NCBI RefSeq assembly: GCF_000931445.1
Contig: NZ_CP010849.1
Location: 6,386,001 to 6,450,000 of the forward strand
DNA: 64,000 bases
Direction of reading: 5' to 3'
Source of the DNA: Streptomyces cyaneogriseus subsp. noncyanogenus
GTDB lineage: Bacteria; Actinomycetota; Actinomycetes; Streptomycetales; Streptomycetaceae
Under the pieces are notes generated by a model, which worked only from the letters and a program-made list of their open reading frames with translations, did no database searches and was not told where the DNA came from. Made by a program: the position numbers and the translations under genes. Position 1 is the first letter of the stretch; each line of letters begins with the position of its first letter. Positions 16,249 to 24,732 of the stretch are shown in pieces.

Positions 16249-17055
16249 TCAGGCGGCCGGGTTGCCGCCCGAGCTGATGAGGGCCTCCGACAGTTCGGCC
16301 GCCACCTGCTGGAGCACCGGCACGATCTTCTCCGTCGCCGCCTCCGTGACCCGGCCGGCCGGGCCCGAGATCGAAATGGCGGCGGCGGTGGGGGAGTCGG
16401 GCACCGGGACGGCCAGGCAGCGGACGCCGATCTCCTGCTCGTTGTCGTCGATCGCGTACCCCTGCCGCCGCACGTCCTCCAGCGCCGCCAGGAACCCGTC
16501 CGGCGTGGTGATCGTCTTGTCGGTCGCGGCGGGCATGCCGGTCCGGGCGAGCAGCGCCCGCACCTCCTCCGGCGGGAAGCCGGCGAGCAGCGCCTTGCCC
16601 ACGCCGGTGGAGTGGGGCAGGACGCGCCGGCCGACCTCGGTGAACATGCGCATCGAGTGCTTGGACGGCACCTGGGCGACGTACACGATCTCGTCGCCGT
16701 CGAGCAGGGCCATGTTCGCCGTCTCGCCGGTCTCCTCCACCAGGCGGGCCAGGTAGGGGCGCGCCCAGGTGCCCAGCAGCCGGGAGGCCGACTCGCCGAG
16801 CCGGATCAGGCGCGGGCCGAGCGCGTAGCGGCGGTTGGGCTGCTGGCGTACGTACCCGCAGGCCACCAGGGTGCGCATCAGGCGGTGGATGGTGGGCAGC
16901 GGGAGTCCGCTGCTCGCGGACAGTTCGCTCAGGCCGACCTCCCCGCCCGCGTCCGCCATCCGTTCGAGCAGGTCGAAGGCGCGCTCCAGGGACTGGACGC
17001 CACCGCTGGCGGAGGACCTGGCGGTGTCGGTGGTGCTGGCGCTGGACGTCGGCAC
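16249..17055 (-). CDS. allR: IclR-family repressor, probable AllR
   Basis: 268 residues from GTG 17055 with AAGGAA seven bases upstream. The winged helix-turn-helix is at about 38-70 (LSELSASSGLPLPTIHRLM). The C-terminal IclR effector domain contains GVGKALLAGFPPEE and DNEQEIGVRCLAVPVP. It is divergent from allantoinase. In S. coelicolor an IclR protein in this position, AllR, represses the allantoin genes and responds to pathway intermediates. The shared palindromes here support the same role. Confidence 0.85.
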   Translation of the reverse strand: MPTSSASTTDTARSSASGGVQSLERAFDLLERMADAGGEVGLSELSASSGLPLPTIHRLMRTLVACGYVRQQPNRRYALGPRLIRLGESASRLLGTWARPYLARLVEETGETANMALLDGDEIVYVAQVPSKHSMRMFTEVGRRVLPHSTGVGKALLAGFPPEEVRALLARTGMPAATDKTITTPDGFLAALEDVRRQGYAIDDNEQEIGVRCLAVPVPDSPTAAAISISGPAGRVTEAATEKIVPVLQQVAAELSEALISSGGNPAA

Positions 17056-17122
17056 GGCGCGTTCCTTTCGGGGCTGGCGGAGGGCAGAAGCCTACCCGGC
17101 AGACGGTTGACTCCCCGCTTGT

Positions 17123-17159
17123 ACGTAGCTACGTTCTGCTTGCCGGAATTCTAATTCCG
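17123..17159. promoter_or_regulatory. two perfect palindromes at the allR promoter
   Basis: ACGTAGCTACGT (17123-17134) is a perfect 12-bp palindrome. CGGAATTCTAATTCCG (17144-17159) is a 7-2-7 palindrome. Both lie 65-105 bp upstream of allR and could serve autoregulation or another factor; they differ from the AllR-type site at 17247. Confidence 0.45.
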
Positions 17160-17246
17160 CTTTGTGGAAACGTCCAGGGGTTGTTCCTGTCGGCGTGCCT
17201 GCGAAAAGTGTGCCCTTGACGGGGCCGAAGAGGGAGTGAAGACTCC

Positions 17247-17263
17247 TTCAACAGAACGTTGAA
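17247..17263. promoter_or_regulatory. candidate AllR operator at the allB promoter
   Basis: TTCAAC-AGAAC-GTTGAA is a perfect 6-5-6 inverted repeat lying about 100 bp upstream of allantoinase. IclR proteins bind short palindromes of this size. The sister site precedes malate synthase. Confidence 0.65.
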
Positions 17264-17364
17264 ATCCGTTGTGTGACGGTAGATCCCGTTTCCCGCGAGG
17301 GATCCCGGCGGCAGACCGCCGGAGGCGGACCCGGCAGACGAACGGCGGCAAGAGAGGGGTTCGG

Positions 17365-18702
17365 GTGTCCGACGCTGAACTGGTGCTGCGCTCGACGCGA
17401 GTCATCACTCCCGAGGGGACGCGCGCCGCTTCGGTCCAGGTGGCCGGAGGGACGATCACGGCCGTGCTGCCGTACGACGCGCCCGTCCCGGACGGCGCCC
17501 GCCTGGAGGACGTGGGCGACCACGTCGTCCTGCCCGGCCTGGTCGACACCCACGTCCACGTCAACGACCCCGGCCGTACCGAGTGGGAGGGCTTCTGGAC
17601 CGCCACGCGCGCCGCGGCGGCCGGCGGCATCACGACCCTGGTCGACATGCCGCTCAACTCCCTCCCGCCGACCACCACCGTCGACCACCTGCGCGTGAAG
17701 CAGAAGGTGGCCGCCGACAAGGCCCACATCGACGTCGGCTTCTGGGGCGGTGCCCTGCCCGACAACGTCAAGGACCTGCGCCCGCTGCACGAGGCCGGGG
17801 TCTTCGGCTTCAAGGCGTTCCTGTCGCCGTCGGGCGTGGACGAGTTCCCGCACCTCGACCAGGAGCAGCTCGCCCGGTCCCTGGCCGAGATCGCCTCCTT
17901 CGACGGCCTGCTCATCGTGCACGCCGAGGACCCGCACCACCTGGCCGCCGCCCCGCAGCACGGCGGCCCGAAGTACGCCCACTTCCTCGCCAGCCGCCCG
18001 CGCGACGCCGAGGACACGGCCATCGCGAACCTGATCGCGCAGGCGAAGCGGTTCGACGCGCGCGTGCACATCCTCCACCTGTCCTCCAGCGACGCGCTGC
18101 CGCTGATCGCCGAGGCCCGGGCCGAGGGCGTCCGCCTCACCGTGGAGACCTGCCCGCACTACCTCACCCTCACCGCCGAGGAAGTCCCCGACGGCGCCAG
18201 CGAGTTCAAGTGCTGCCCGCCCATCCGCGAAGCCGCCAACCAGGACCTGCTGTGGCAGGCGCTGGCCGACGGCACCATCGACTGCGTCGTCACCGACCAC
18301 TCGCCGTCCACGCCCGACCTGAAGACGGACGACTTCGCCACCGCCTGGGGCGGCATCTCCGGTCTCCAGCTCAGCATGTCGGCGGTGTGGACCGCGGCCC
18401 GCGAGCGCGGGCACTCCCTGGAGGACGTCGTCCGCTGGATGTCGTCCGCCACGGCCGGGCTGGCGGGCCTGGACCGCAAGGGCGCCATCGAGGCGGGCCG
18501 CGACGCCGACTTCGCCGTCGTCGCCCCCGACGAGACCTTCACCGTCGACCCGGCGGCTCTCCAGCACCGCAACCGCGTCACCGCCTACGCGGGCAGGACC
18601 CTGTACGGCGTCGTGAAGTCCACCTGGCTGCGCGGTGAGCGCATCGTGGCGGACGGCGCCTTCACCGAGCCGAAGGGGCGGCTTCTGACCCGGACGCCCT
18701 GA
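17365..18702 (+). CDS. allB: allantoinase
   Basis: 445 residues from GTG 17365, preceded by GAGAGGGG. It has the cyclic amidohydrolase metal centre: DTHVHVNDPGRTEWEG, the carbamylated Lys in FGFKAFLSPSG, HAEDP, HLSSSDAL and TDHSPS. It opens (S)-allantoin to allantoate in the cytoplasm. Allantoicase follows after 75 bp in the same direction, forming a two-gene ureide operon under the divergent AllR. Length and motifs are complete. Confidence 0.95.
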   Translation: MSDAELVLRSTRVITPEGTRAASVQVAGGTITAVLPYDAPVPDGARLEDVGDHVVLPGLVDTHVHVNDPGRTEWEGFWTATRAAAAGGITTLVDMPLNSLPPTTTVDHLRVKQKVAADKAHIDVGFWGGALPDNVKDLRPLHEAGVFGFKAFLSPSGVDEFPHLDQEQLARSLAEIASFDGLLIVHAEDPHHLAAAPQHGGPKYAHFLASRPRDAEDTAIANLIAQAKRFDARVHILHLSSSDALPLIAEARAEGVRLTVETCPHYLTLTAEEVPDGASEFKCCPPIREAANQDLLWQALADGTIDCVVTDHSPSTPDLKTDDFATAWGGISGLQLSMSAVWTAARERGHSLEDVVRWMSSATAGLAGLDRKGAIEAGRDADFAVVAPDETFTVDPAALQHRNRVTAYAGRTLYGVVKSTWLRGERIVADGAFTEPKGRLLTRTP

Positions 18703-18777
18703 GCACACCCGCCGGCGTCCCTCCCGACCATCCGCATCCGCGAACGCACCGACTCCCGAAAGGCAGGACCTGATCCC

Positions 18778-19893
18778 GTGACGGCGATTTCCAGCTTCAC
18801 CGGCGACGCGAACCCCTACGGAGGCGGTGACCCGTACGCGGACTACCGCACCGCCGACCTCCCCTTCACCCAGTACGCCAACCTCGCCGACCGCCGGCTC
18901 GGCGCCGGTGTGATCGCCGCCAACGACGAGTTCTTCGCCCAGCGCGAGAACCTGCTGGTGCCCGAGCGCGCCGAGTTCGACCCCGAGCACTTCGGGCACA
19001 AGGGCAAGGTCATGGACGGCTGGGAGACCCGCCGGCGCCGCGGTGTCTCCGCCGAGCACCCCTGGCCGACCGAGGACGACCACGACTGGGCGCTGATCCG
19101 CCTCGGCGCGCCCGGCGTGATCCGCGGCATCGTCGTCGACACCGCCCACTTCCGCGGCAACTACCCGCAGGCGGTGTCCGTCGAGGGAGCCTGCGTACCG
19201 GGCTCCCCGTCGCCCGAGGAACTCCTCGCCGAGGACGTGAAGTGGACGACGCTCGTCCCGCGCACCGCGATCGGCGGCCACGCGGCCAACGGCTTCGCCG
19301 TCGAGGCCGAGCAGCGCTTCACCCACCTGCGCCTCAACCAGCACCCCGACGGCGGCATCGCCCGCCTGCGGGTGTACGGCGAGGTCGTCCCGGACCCGCA
19401 GTGGCTCGCGGCGCTCGGCACCTTCGACGTGGTCGCCCTGGAGAACGGCGGCCAGGTGGAGGACGCCTCCAACCTCTTCTACTCGCCCGCCACCAACACC
19501 ATCCAGCCGGGCCGCTCCCGCAAGATGGACGACGGCTGGGAGACCCGCCGCCGCCGCGACCAGGGCAACGACTGGATCCGCTACCGGCTGGTGGACCGCT
19601 CGCAGATCCGCGCCATCGAGATCGACACCGCCTACCTCAAGGGCAACTCGGCCGGCTGGGCGTCGGTGTCGGTCAAGGACGGTGAGGACGGCGAGTGGCG
19701 CGAGGTCCTCCCGCGCACCCGGATGCAGCCCGACACCAACCACCGCTTCGTCCTGCCGGAGCCGGCCGTCGGCACGCACGCGCGCGTGGACATCTTCCCC
19801 GACGGTGGCATATCCCGCCTGCGCCTGTTCGGCTCGCTGACCGAGGACGGCGCGGCCCGCCTCGCCGCCCGCCACCAGGAACTGGGCGGCTGA
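18778..19893 (+). CDS. alc: allantoicase
   Basis: 371 residues from GTG 18778. It is built of two homologous jelly-roll halves, each with a KxMDDGWETRRRR-type motif (GKVMDGWETRRRR and SRKMDDGWETRRRR) and a later HPDGGIARLRVYG or FPDGGISRLRLFG, the signature of allantoicase. It hydrolyses allantoate to urea and ureidoglycolate, which gives glyoxylate; malate synthase nearby can consume that. It ends 13 bp before a strong terminator hairpin. Confidence 0.95.
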   Translation: MTAISSFTGDANPYGGGDPYADYRTADLPFTQYANLADRRLGAGVIAANDEFFAQRENLLVPERAEFDPEHFGHKGKVMDGWETRRRRGVSAEHPWPTEDDHDWALIRLGAPGVIRGIVVDTAHFRGNYPQAVSVEGACVPGSPSPEELLAEDVKWTTLVPRTAIGGHAANGFAVEAEQRFTHLRLNQHPDGGIARLRVYGEVVPDPQWLAALGTFDVVALENGGQVEDASNLFYSPATNTIQPGRSRKMDDGWETRRRRDQGNDWIRYRLVDRSQIRAIEIDTAYLKGNSAGWASVSVKDGEDGEWREVLPRTRMQPDTNHRFVLPEPAVGTHARVDIFPDGGISRLRLFGSLTEDGAARLAARHQELGG

Positions 19894-19906
19894 CCCACCC
19901 GGACCC

Positions 19907-19944
19907 GCGGGGCGCCCCGGCCTGACAGCACCGGGGCGCCCCGC
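19907..19944. terminator. bidirectional terminator after alc
   Basis: GCGGGGCGCCCCGG (19907-19920) and its exact complement (19931-19944) form a 14-bp stem with a 10-nt loop, sitting between convergent alc and the SDR gene. Confidence 0.85.
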
Positions 19945-19954
19945 GCGCCTCACC

Positions 19955-20737
19955 TCACGCGGAGTGCCCGCCGTCCACGGTGAACTCCGCGCCCGTCACA
20001 TAGGCGGCCCCGGCCAGGTAGGCGACGATCGACGCCACCTCGTCGGCCGATCCGAACCGGCCCAGCGCGGTCATCGCCGCCTGCCCGTCCGCGTAGGGGC
20101 CGTCCGCCGGGTTCATGTCGGTGTCGATCGGGCCCGGATGCACGATGTTCGCCGTGATCCCGCGCGGGCCCAGTTCCCGCGCCAGCGCCTTGGTCAGATC
20201 CACCAGGGCGGCCTTGCTCATCGCGTACAGCGTCCCGCCGGGACCCGGCACCCGCAGGGTCATGCAACTGCCCACGGTGATGATCCGGCCGCCCTCCGCC
20301 ATCCGCGCCGCGGCGGCCTGCGAGGCGAGGAAGACCCCGCGCACGTTGACCGCGAGGACCCGGTCGACATCGGTGAGCGACAGGGTCTCCAGCGGGCCGA
20401 GCAGTCCGACGCCCACGTTGTTCACCAGGATGTCGAGACCGCCTCCGAACGCCGCCGCCGTCCGCTCCACGGCGCCCGCCGCCTCGCCCGCGTCGGCGGA
20501 GTCCGCGCGCAGCGCCACCGCCCGGCGCCCCAGTGCCTCGACGGCCCGTACGACGTCCTCGGCCGCCTCCTTCCCGTCGACGTAGGTCACGGCCACGTCC
20601 GCGCCCCGGCGGGCCAGCCGCAGCGCCGTCGCCGCACCGATGCCCCGGCTGCCACCGGTGACGAGGGCGGCCTTGCCGGCGAGGTTCTCGCCGCCGGCCG
20701 CGGAAAAGTCTTCTTCGTGAAGCGGGTGAGAGTTCAT
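19955..20737 (-). CDS. short-chain dehydrogenase/reductase
   Basis: 260 residues. The Rossmann motif TGGSRGIG is near residue 28, followed by NNVG, the catalytic Ser in TVGSCM, YxxxK as YAMSK, and the C-terminal VTGAEFTVDGGHSA. It is a classical SDR of 3-oxoacyl-ACP reductase type with NADPH preference suggested by GGSRG followed by basic residues. It stands alone and converges on alc, and the substrate is unknown. Confidence 0.9.
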   Translation of the reverse strand: MNSHPLHEEDFSAAGGENLAGKAALVTGGSRGIGAATALRLARRGADVAVTYVDGKEAAEDVVRAVEALGRRAVALRADSADAGEAAGAVERTAAAFGGGLDILVNNVGVGLLGPLETLSLTDVDRVLAVNVRGVFLASQAAAARMAEGGRIITVGSCMTLRVPGPGGTLYAMSKAALVDLTKALARELGPRGITANIVHPGPIDTDMNPADGPYADGQAAMTALGRFGSADEVASIVAYLAGAAYVTGAEFTVDGGHSA

Positions 20738-20841
20738 GTGCCCATTCCAGTGGCCGCCGGCCCGGCACGCTGGCGGAGAACGGACAGGGACGCCCCCTCC
20801 ACGGGAGGAACTCCGGGCTCGCCCTCCCGTGTTCTTCCGCC

Positions 20842-21219
20842 GTGACCCTGCGGCAGGAGATCGTCGGCAACGCCGTGCAGATGGCGGTCGTCGGCCCGCG
20901 CCCCGGCCGGACGGTGTACTGCGCGGCCGGCACGTTCCTGTTCAAGACGGCGAACGTCACGAGGGAGACCCGCCCGAGCGGTCCCTCGAACGGCGGCGCG
21001 CGGCAGTCTCCGTCCGGCGCGCCGGCCCAGGGCGACGAGGGCACCGTCCGGTGCGCGGGTGTGCTGCCCGGTGAGATGCGGGCCCTGGAGTTGGACGGCA
21101 CGCACGCGTGGCTCGCAGGGCCCGGCCGGCGGACCGTTCTCCACGGATGCCGGGTGGGGGCCGCCCGGGTACCGCCGCGGGCGCCGATGAGTTGCGGGAG
21201 GCGCGGGGGTCTGAAGTGA
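20842..21219 (+). pseudogene. AIM24-family remnant
   Basis: The first 45 residues (MTLRQEIVGNAVQMAVVG and GTFLFKTANVT) match the N-terminus of AIM24/TIGR00266-type proteins. A later GTVRCAGVLPGEMRALELDG matches an internal family segment. The intervening glycine-rich part is replaced by unrelated Pro/Ser-rich sequence, and the C-terminal two thirds are missing. Intact relatives are about 230-260 residues. It reads as a gene broken by internal and terminal deletion. The following gene starts 34 bp later with its own ribosome site. Confidence 0.6.
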
Positions 21220-21253
21220 TGACACCGACCCCCGCACACAGAGAGGCACCGCC

Positions 21254-21880
21254 ATGGGCAAGCTCGTCCTCACCACCTTCGTCACCCTCGACGGCGTCTA
21301 CCAGGCCCCCGGCGGCCCGCAGGAGGACACCCGCGACGGCTTCGACCAGGGCGGCTGGAGCGTCCCGTACGCCGACGAGGACTTCGGCCGGTTCGTCGAC
21401 GAGGTCTTCGGCCGCGTCGGCGCCTTCCTCCTGGGCCGCCGCACGTACGAGATCTTCGCCTCGTACTGGCCGAAGATGACGGACCCCGCCGACCCGATCG
21501 CCGCCAAACTCAACGGCCTGCCCAAGTACGTCGTCTCCACCACCCTGGACCGGCCGCGGTGGGCGGGCACGACCGTGCTCGGCGGCGACCTCGCCCAGGA
21601 GGTCACCGCCCTGAAGGAGCGCACCGACGGCGAGCTCCAGGTGCACGGCAGCGGCGTCCTCGCCCGGTCCCTGCTCGCCCTGGACCTGATCGACACCGTC
21701 CACCTGCTGACCTTCCCGGTGGTGCTGGGTGCCGGCCGCCGCCTGTTCCCGCAGGGCACCGTGCCGAGCGCGTTCCGCCACACCGGCGGACGCGTCACCG
21801 CGGCGGGGGTGTCCATCCAGTCGTACGACCTGGCGGGCCGCCCCGCGTACGGCTCGTACGACCTGCCGGACAGCGCCTGA
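21254..21880 (+). CDS. DHFR/RibD-C-like reductase
   Basis: 208 residues. The start KLVLTTFVTLDGVYQAPGGP, a central FLLGRRTYEIFASYWP and LQVHGSGVLARSLLALDLID followed by PVVLGAGRRLFP are the conserved blocks of the dihydrofolate-reductase-like RibD C-terminal family. Members use NAD(P)H on varied small substrates; the actual reaction is unknown. It is probably monocistronic, ending just before a stem-loop. Confidence 0.88.
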   Translation: MGKLVLTTFVTLDGVYQAPGGPQEDTRDGFDQGGWSVPYADEDFGRFVDEVFGRVGAFLLGRRTYEIFASYWPKMTDPADPIAAKLNGLPKYVVSTTLDRPRWAGTTVLGGDLAQEVTALKERTDGELQVHGSGVLARSLLALDLIDTVHLLTFPVVLGAGRRLFPQGTVPSAFRHTGGRVTAAGVSIQSYDLAGRPAYGSYDLPDSA

Positions 21881-21905
21881 GACCGGCGCACCACCGCCCG
21901 CACCG

Positions 21906-21939
21906 CCTGCCGCCCACGCGGGGGATCCGGGGCGGCAGG
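21906..21939 (+). terminator. stem-loop after the DHFR-like gene
   Basis: CCTGCCGCCC (21906-21915) pairs with GGGCGGCAGG (21930-21939) over a 14-nt loop, 26 bp past the stop codon. Confidence 0.7.
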
Positions 21940-22019
21940 TTAACCACCCGGAAACACACGGGACTTGGGGTGAATTTCTCCGGCTTGTCGTTGACATGAC
22001 AGCGTCTACGCGCGTCATC

Positions 22020-22424
22020 ATGAGGGGCATGAGGATCCCCCCACGCGCCGCTCGGATCGGCGCCGCAGCCGCCCTTGTGTCCGCCCTCCTCACGGGCGGC
22101 ACCGTCTCCGCGACCACGGCCGCCGCCGCCCCGACGGCGGTCGGCCGCATCTGCTACAGCGCCCTGCCCTCCCAGGCCCACGACACGCTCGACCTGATCG
22201 AGCAGGGCGGACCGTTCCCCTACGAGCAGGACGGCACGGTCTTCCAGAACCGGGAAGGCATCCTGCCCGCCCAGCCGACCGGCTACTACCACGAGTACAC
22301 CGTGATCACGCCCGGCTCCTCCACACGCGGCGCGCGCCGCATCGTCACCGGTGAGGAGTACCGGGAGGACTACTACACCGCCGACCACTACGCCTCCTTC
22401 GCCCTGGTGAACTACGGCTGCTGA
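22020..22424 (+). CDS. secreted guanyl-specific ribonuclease, RNase Sa type
   Basis: 134 residues from ATG 22020; ATG 21996 or 22029 are alternatives. A signal peptide of about 38 residues ends near ATTAAAAP. The mature enzyme closely follows RNase Sa, including SALPSQAHDTLDLI, GPFPYEQDGTVFQNRE and YYHEYTVITPG. The catalytic residues Glu92, Arg103 and His123 correspond to E54, R65 and H85 of RNase Sa, and Cys45 and Cys134 form the disulfide. It cleaves RNA after G outside the cell. The arginine two residues before the catalytic Arg in RNase Sa is Ser here. No barstar-like inhibitor gene is adjacent. Confidence 0.92.
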   Translation: MRGMRIPPRAARIGAAAALVSALLTGGTVSATTAAAAPTAVGRICYSALPSQAHDTLDLIEQGGPFPYEQDGTVFQNREGILPAQPTGYYHEYTVITPGSSTRGARRIVTGEEYREDYYTADHYASFALVNYGC

Positions 22425-22632
22425 CCACCGCCGCAGCCCCCGGCCCGGCCCCGCGGACCCCCACGGAAGGCGTCCACGGCGCCGGGCCGTCCCATGGCAC
22501 TGACGGCAGCGGACGCCGCGGCCGGGCACCGATGGGTGCCGTCGTGCGGTGGACGGGGGAGTGGGGGGATCACGCCGTGCCCGCCCCGCGGCCGGGCCGG
22601 CTTGCGGACGGGTGTCGGCGAGCCCCGGCGGC

Positions 22633-23655
22633 TCACCCCGGCAGGGACTCCGCCGCGCCCGCGATCTCCGCCAGGCGGACCGGCCGGCGCTCGCGCCGGG
22701 ACAGCTCGCACGCCTCCGCGATCCGCAGGGCCTGCAACGCCTCGCGCCCGTCGCAGGGGTTGGGCCGCTCGCCGCGCACCACCTCGACGAAGGCCGACAG
22801 TTCCGCCTCGTAGGCGGGCCCGAAGCGGTCCACGAACCCCGTCCACGGCTTCTCGGCGGCCGGCGGCCCGGCCGGCTCGGTGGACGCGATCGGCGTACGG
22901 TCGTCCAGGCCGACGACGATCTGGTCCAGTTCGCCGGCCAGTTCCATGCGGACGTCGTAGCCCGCGCCGTGCAGCCGAGTCGCGGTCGCCGTGGCCAGCG
23001 TGCCGTCGGCGAGGGTGAGCAGCGCCGCGCCCGTGTCGATGTCGCCCGCCGCGCGGAAGACCGGCGGACCGGCGTCGGAGCCGGTCGCGTACACGTCCAC
23101 GACCTCCTGCCCGGTCACCCAGCGCAGGATGTCGAAGTCATGGATCAGCGTGTCGCGGTACAGCCCCCCGGAGACCGGCAGATAGGCCGCCGGCGGCGGC
23201 TCCCGGTCGCTCGTCAGCGCGCGGACGGTGTGCAGCCGGCCGAGCCGCCCGGACCGTAACGCCTCCCGCGCCCCCGTGTAACCCGTGTCGAAGCGGCGCT
23301 GGAAACCCATCTGAAGGACCGTCCCGGCCGCCTCCACCTCCGCGAGCGCCCGCAGCGTGCCCGGCAGGTCCAGGGCGATGGGCTTCTCGCAGAAGACCGG
23401 CAGCCCCGAGCGGGCCGCCCGGCCGATCAGCTCGGCGTGGGCCGCGGTCGCCGTCGCGATCACCACGGCGTCCACACCCCACCGGAAGATCTCGTCCGCC
23501 CCCGGTGCCGCCGTCTCGCCCAGCCGCTGCGCCAGGTGCTGGGCACGCGCGGCATCCGCGTCCGTCAGGATCAACGAGCCGACGTCGCGATGGCGGCTGA
23601 GGGTGTTCGCGTGGATGGTGCCGATGCGGCCCGTACCGATGACCCCGATGCGCAT
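22633..23655 (-). CDS. Gfo/Idh/MocA-family oxidoreductase, inositol-dehydrogenase-like
   Basis: 340 residues from ATG 23655. The N-terminal NAD(P) fold begins RIGVIGTGRIGTIHAN. The catalytic EKP motif is in FCEKPIALD, and the C-terminal domain contains GLYRDTLIHDFDILRWVTG, as in myo-inositol 2-dehydrogenases. It is divergent from a GntR regulator that precedes a CUT2 sugar importer. This suggests NAD-dependent oxidation of the imported sugar or cyclitol. Confidence 0.88.
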   Translation of the reverse strand: MRIGVIGTGRIGTIHANTLSRHRDVGSLILTDADAARAQHLAQRLGETAAPGADEIFRWGVDAVVIATATAAHAELIGRAARSGLPVFCEKPIALDLPGTLRALAEVEAAGTVLQMGFQRRFDTGYTGAREALRSGRLGRLHTVRALTSDREPPPAAYLPVSGGLYRDTLIHDFDILRWVTGQEVVDVYATGSDAGPPVFRAAGDIDTGAALLTLADGTLATATATRLHGAGYDVRMELAGELDQIVVGLDDRTPIASTEPAGPPAAEKPWTGFVDRFGPAYEAELSAFVEVVRGERPNPCDGREALQALRIAEACELSRRERRPVRLAEIAGAAESLPG

Positions 23656-23697
23656 GTCAACAAAGTGGGCTCGGGGCCCGCCTCCTGTCAATGTCCA

Positions 23698-23707
23698 TGT
23701 CCGGACA
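23698..23707. promoter_or_regulatory. GntR-type operator candidate
   Basis: TGTCCGGACA is a perfect 10-bp palindrome between the divergent oxidoreductase and GntR genes. A related TGTC-C-GACA occurs at 24652-24660 before the transport operon. GntR/HutC proteins favour short TGT..ACA palindromes. Confidence 0.55.
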
Positions 23708-23758
23708 ACCTGACTACACGACTTCCCGTCATCAGCGCACGGAGCTACGCTCGGGCCC

Positions 23759-24523
23759 GTGCCGAAACCAGAAGGGGCCCCGACCGTGTCGCTCGACCTC
23801 ACCGTGGACCGCGGCAGCCCGGTGCCGCTGTACTTCCAGTTGTCGCAGCGGCTGGAGGCGGCGATCGAGCGCGGGGACCTGACGCCCGGCAGCCTGCTGG
23901 GCAACGAGATCGAACTGGCCGCGCGTCTCGGTCTGTCGCGGCCCACCGTCCGCCAGGCCATCCAGTCGCTCGTCGACAAGGGCCTGCTGGTGCGCCGCCG
24001 CGGGGTCGGCACCCAGGTCGTGCACAGCAGGGTCAAGCGCCCCTTGGAGCTCAGCAGCCTCTACGACGACCTGGCGGCGGCGGGGCAGCGCCCGGCCACC
24101 AAGGTGCTGGTCAATACGGTGGTCCCCGCGACCGCGGCGGTCGCGGCCGCCCTCGCCGTCCCCGAGGGCGGCGATGTGCACCGGCTGGAGCGGCTGCGGC
24201 TGGCGCACGGTGAGCCGATGGCGTACCTGTGCAACTTCCTGCCGCCCGGCCTGCTCGACCTCGGCACCGGGCAACTGGAGGCCACCGGCCTGTACCGGCT
24301 GATGCGGGCCGCGGGGATCACGCTGCACAGCGCCCGCCAGTCCATCGGCGCCCGCGCGGCCACCGCCGCCGAGGGGGAGCGGCTCGGCGAGACGGAGGGC
24401 GCCCCCCTGCTCACCATGGAGCGCACCACCTTCGACGACACCGGGCGCGCGGTGGAGTTCGCCACCCACATCTACCGGCCGTCCCGGTACTCCTTCGAGT
24501 TCCAGTTGCTCGTGCGGTCGTGA
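23759..24523 (+). CDS. GntR/HutC-family transcriptional regulator
   Basis: 254 residues from GTG 23759. The N-terminal winged helix contains GNEIELAARLGLSRPTVRQA and KGLLVRRRGVGTQVV. The C-terminal UTRA effector domain contains VHRLERLRLAHGEPMAYL and TMERTTFDDTGRAVEFATHIYRPSRYSFEF. It precedes a sugar ABC operon by about 210 bp and is divergent from an inositol-dehydrogenase-like gene, so it probably represses both until a sugar or sugar phosphate binds. Confidence 0.9.
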   Translation: MPKPEGAPTVSLDLTVDRGSPVPLYFQLSQRLEAAIERGDLTPGSLLGNEIELAARLGLSRPTVRQAIQSLVDKGLLVRRRGVGTQVVHSRVKRPLELSSLYDDLAAAGQRPATKVLVNTVVPATAAVAAALAVPEGGDVHRLERLRLAHGEPMAYLCNFLPPGLLDLGTGQLEATGLYRLMRAAGITLHSARQSIGARAATAAEGERLGETEGAPLLTMERTTFDDTGRAVEFATHIYRPSRYSFEFQLLVRS

Positions 24524-24651
24524 CACTGACATGCGACGCACCCGAGGGCTTTTGCTCCGGTCGGGAGCCTGCGAACCGTGGGCTATCTGGTCCTGATGTA
24601 ATGACAAAGTGACTGGCGTATGCTCCCCGGAGGTGTGGCCTCGGAGGCCCA

Positions 24652-24660
24652 TGTCCGACA
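24652..24660. promoter_or_regulatory. second GntR-type operator candidate
   Basis: TGTC-C-GACA, a perfect odd palindrome, lies about 70 bp before the binding-protein gene. It resembles TGTCCGGACA at 23698-23707. A TGTAATGACA at 24597-24606 may be a third, weaker copy. Confidence 0.4.
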
Positions 24661-24732
24661 ATGGGGCGTTTGTGGCCGGCCGGAGAGCCGGCCCTCACCT
24701 ACGACAGAGCACGGCAAGAAGGGCACGGCCTC

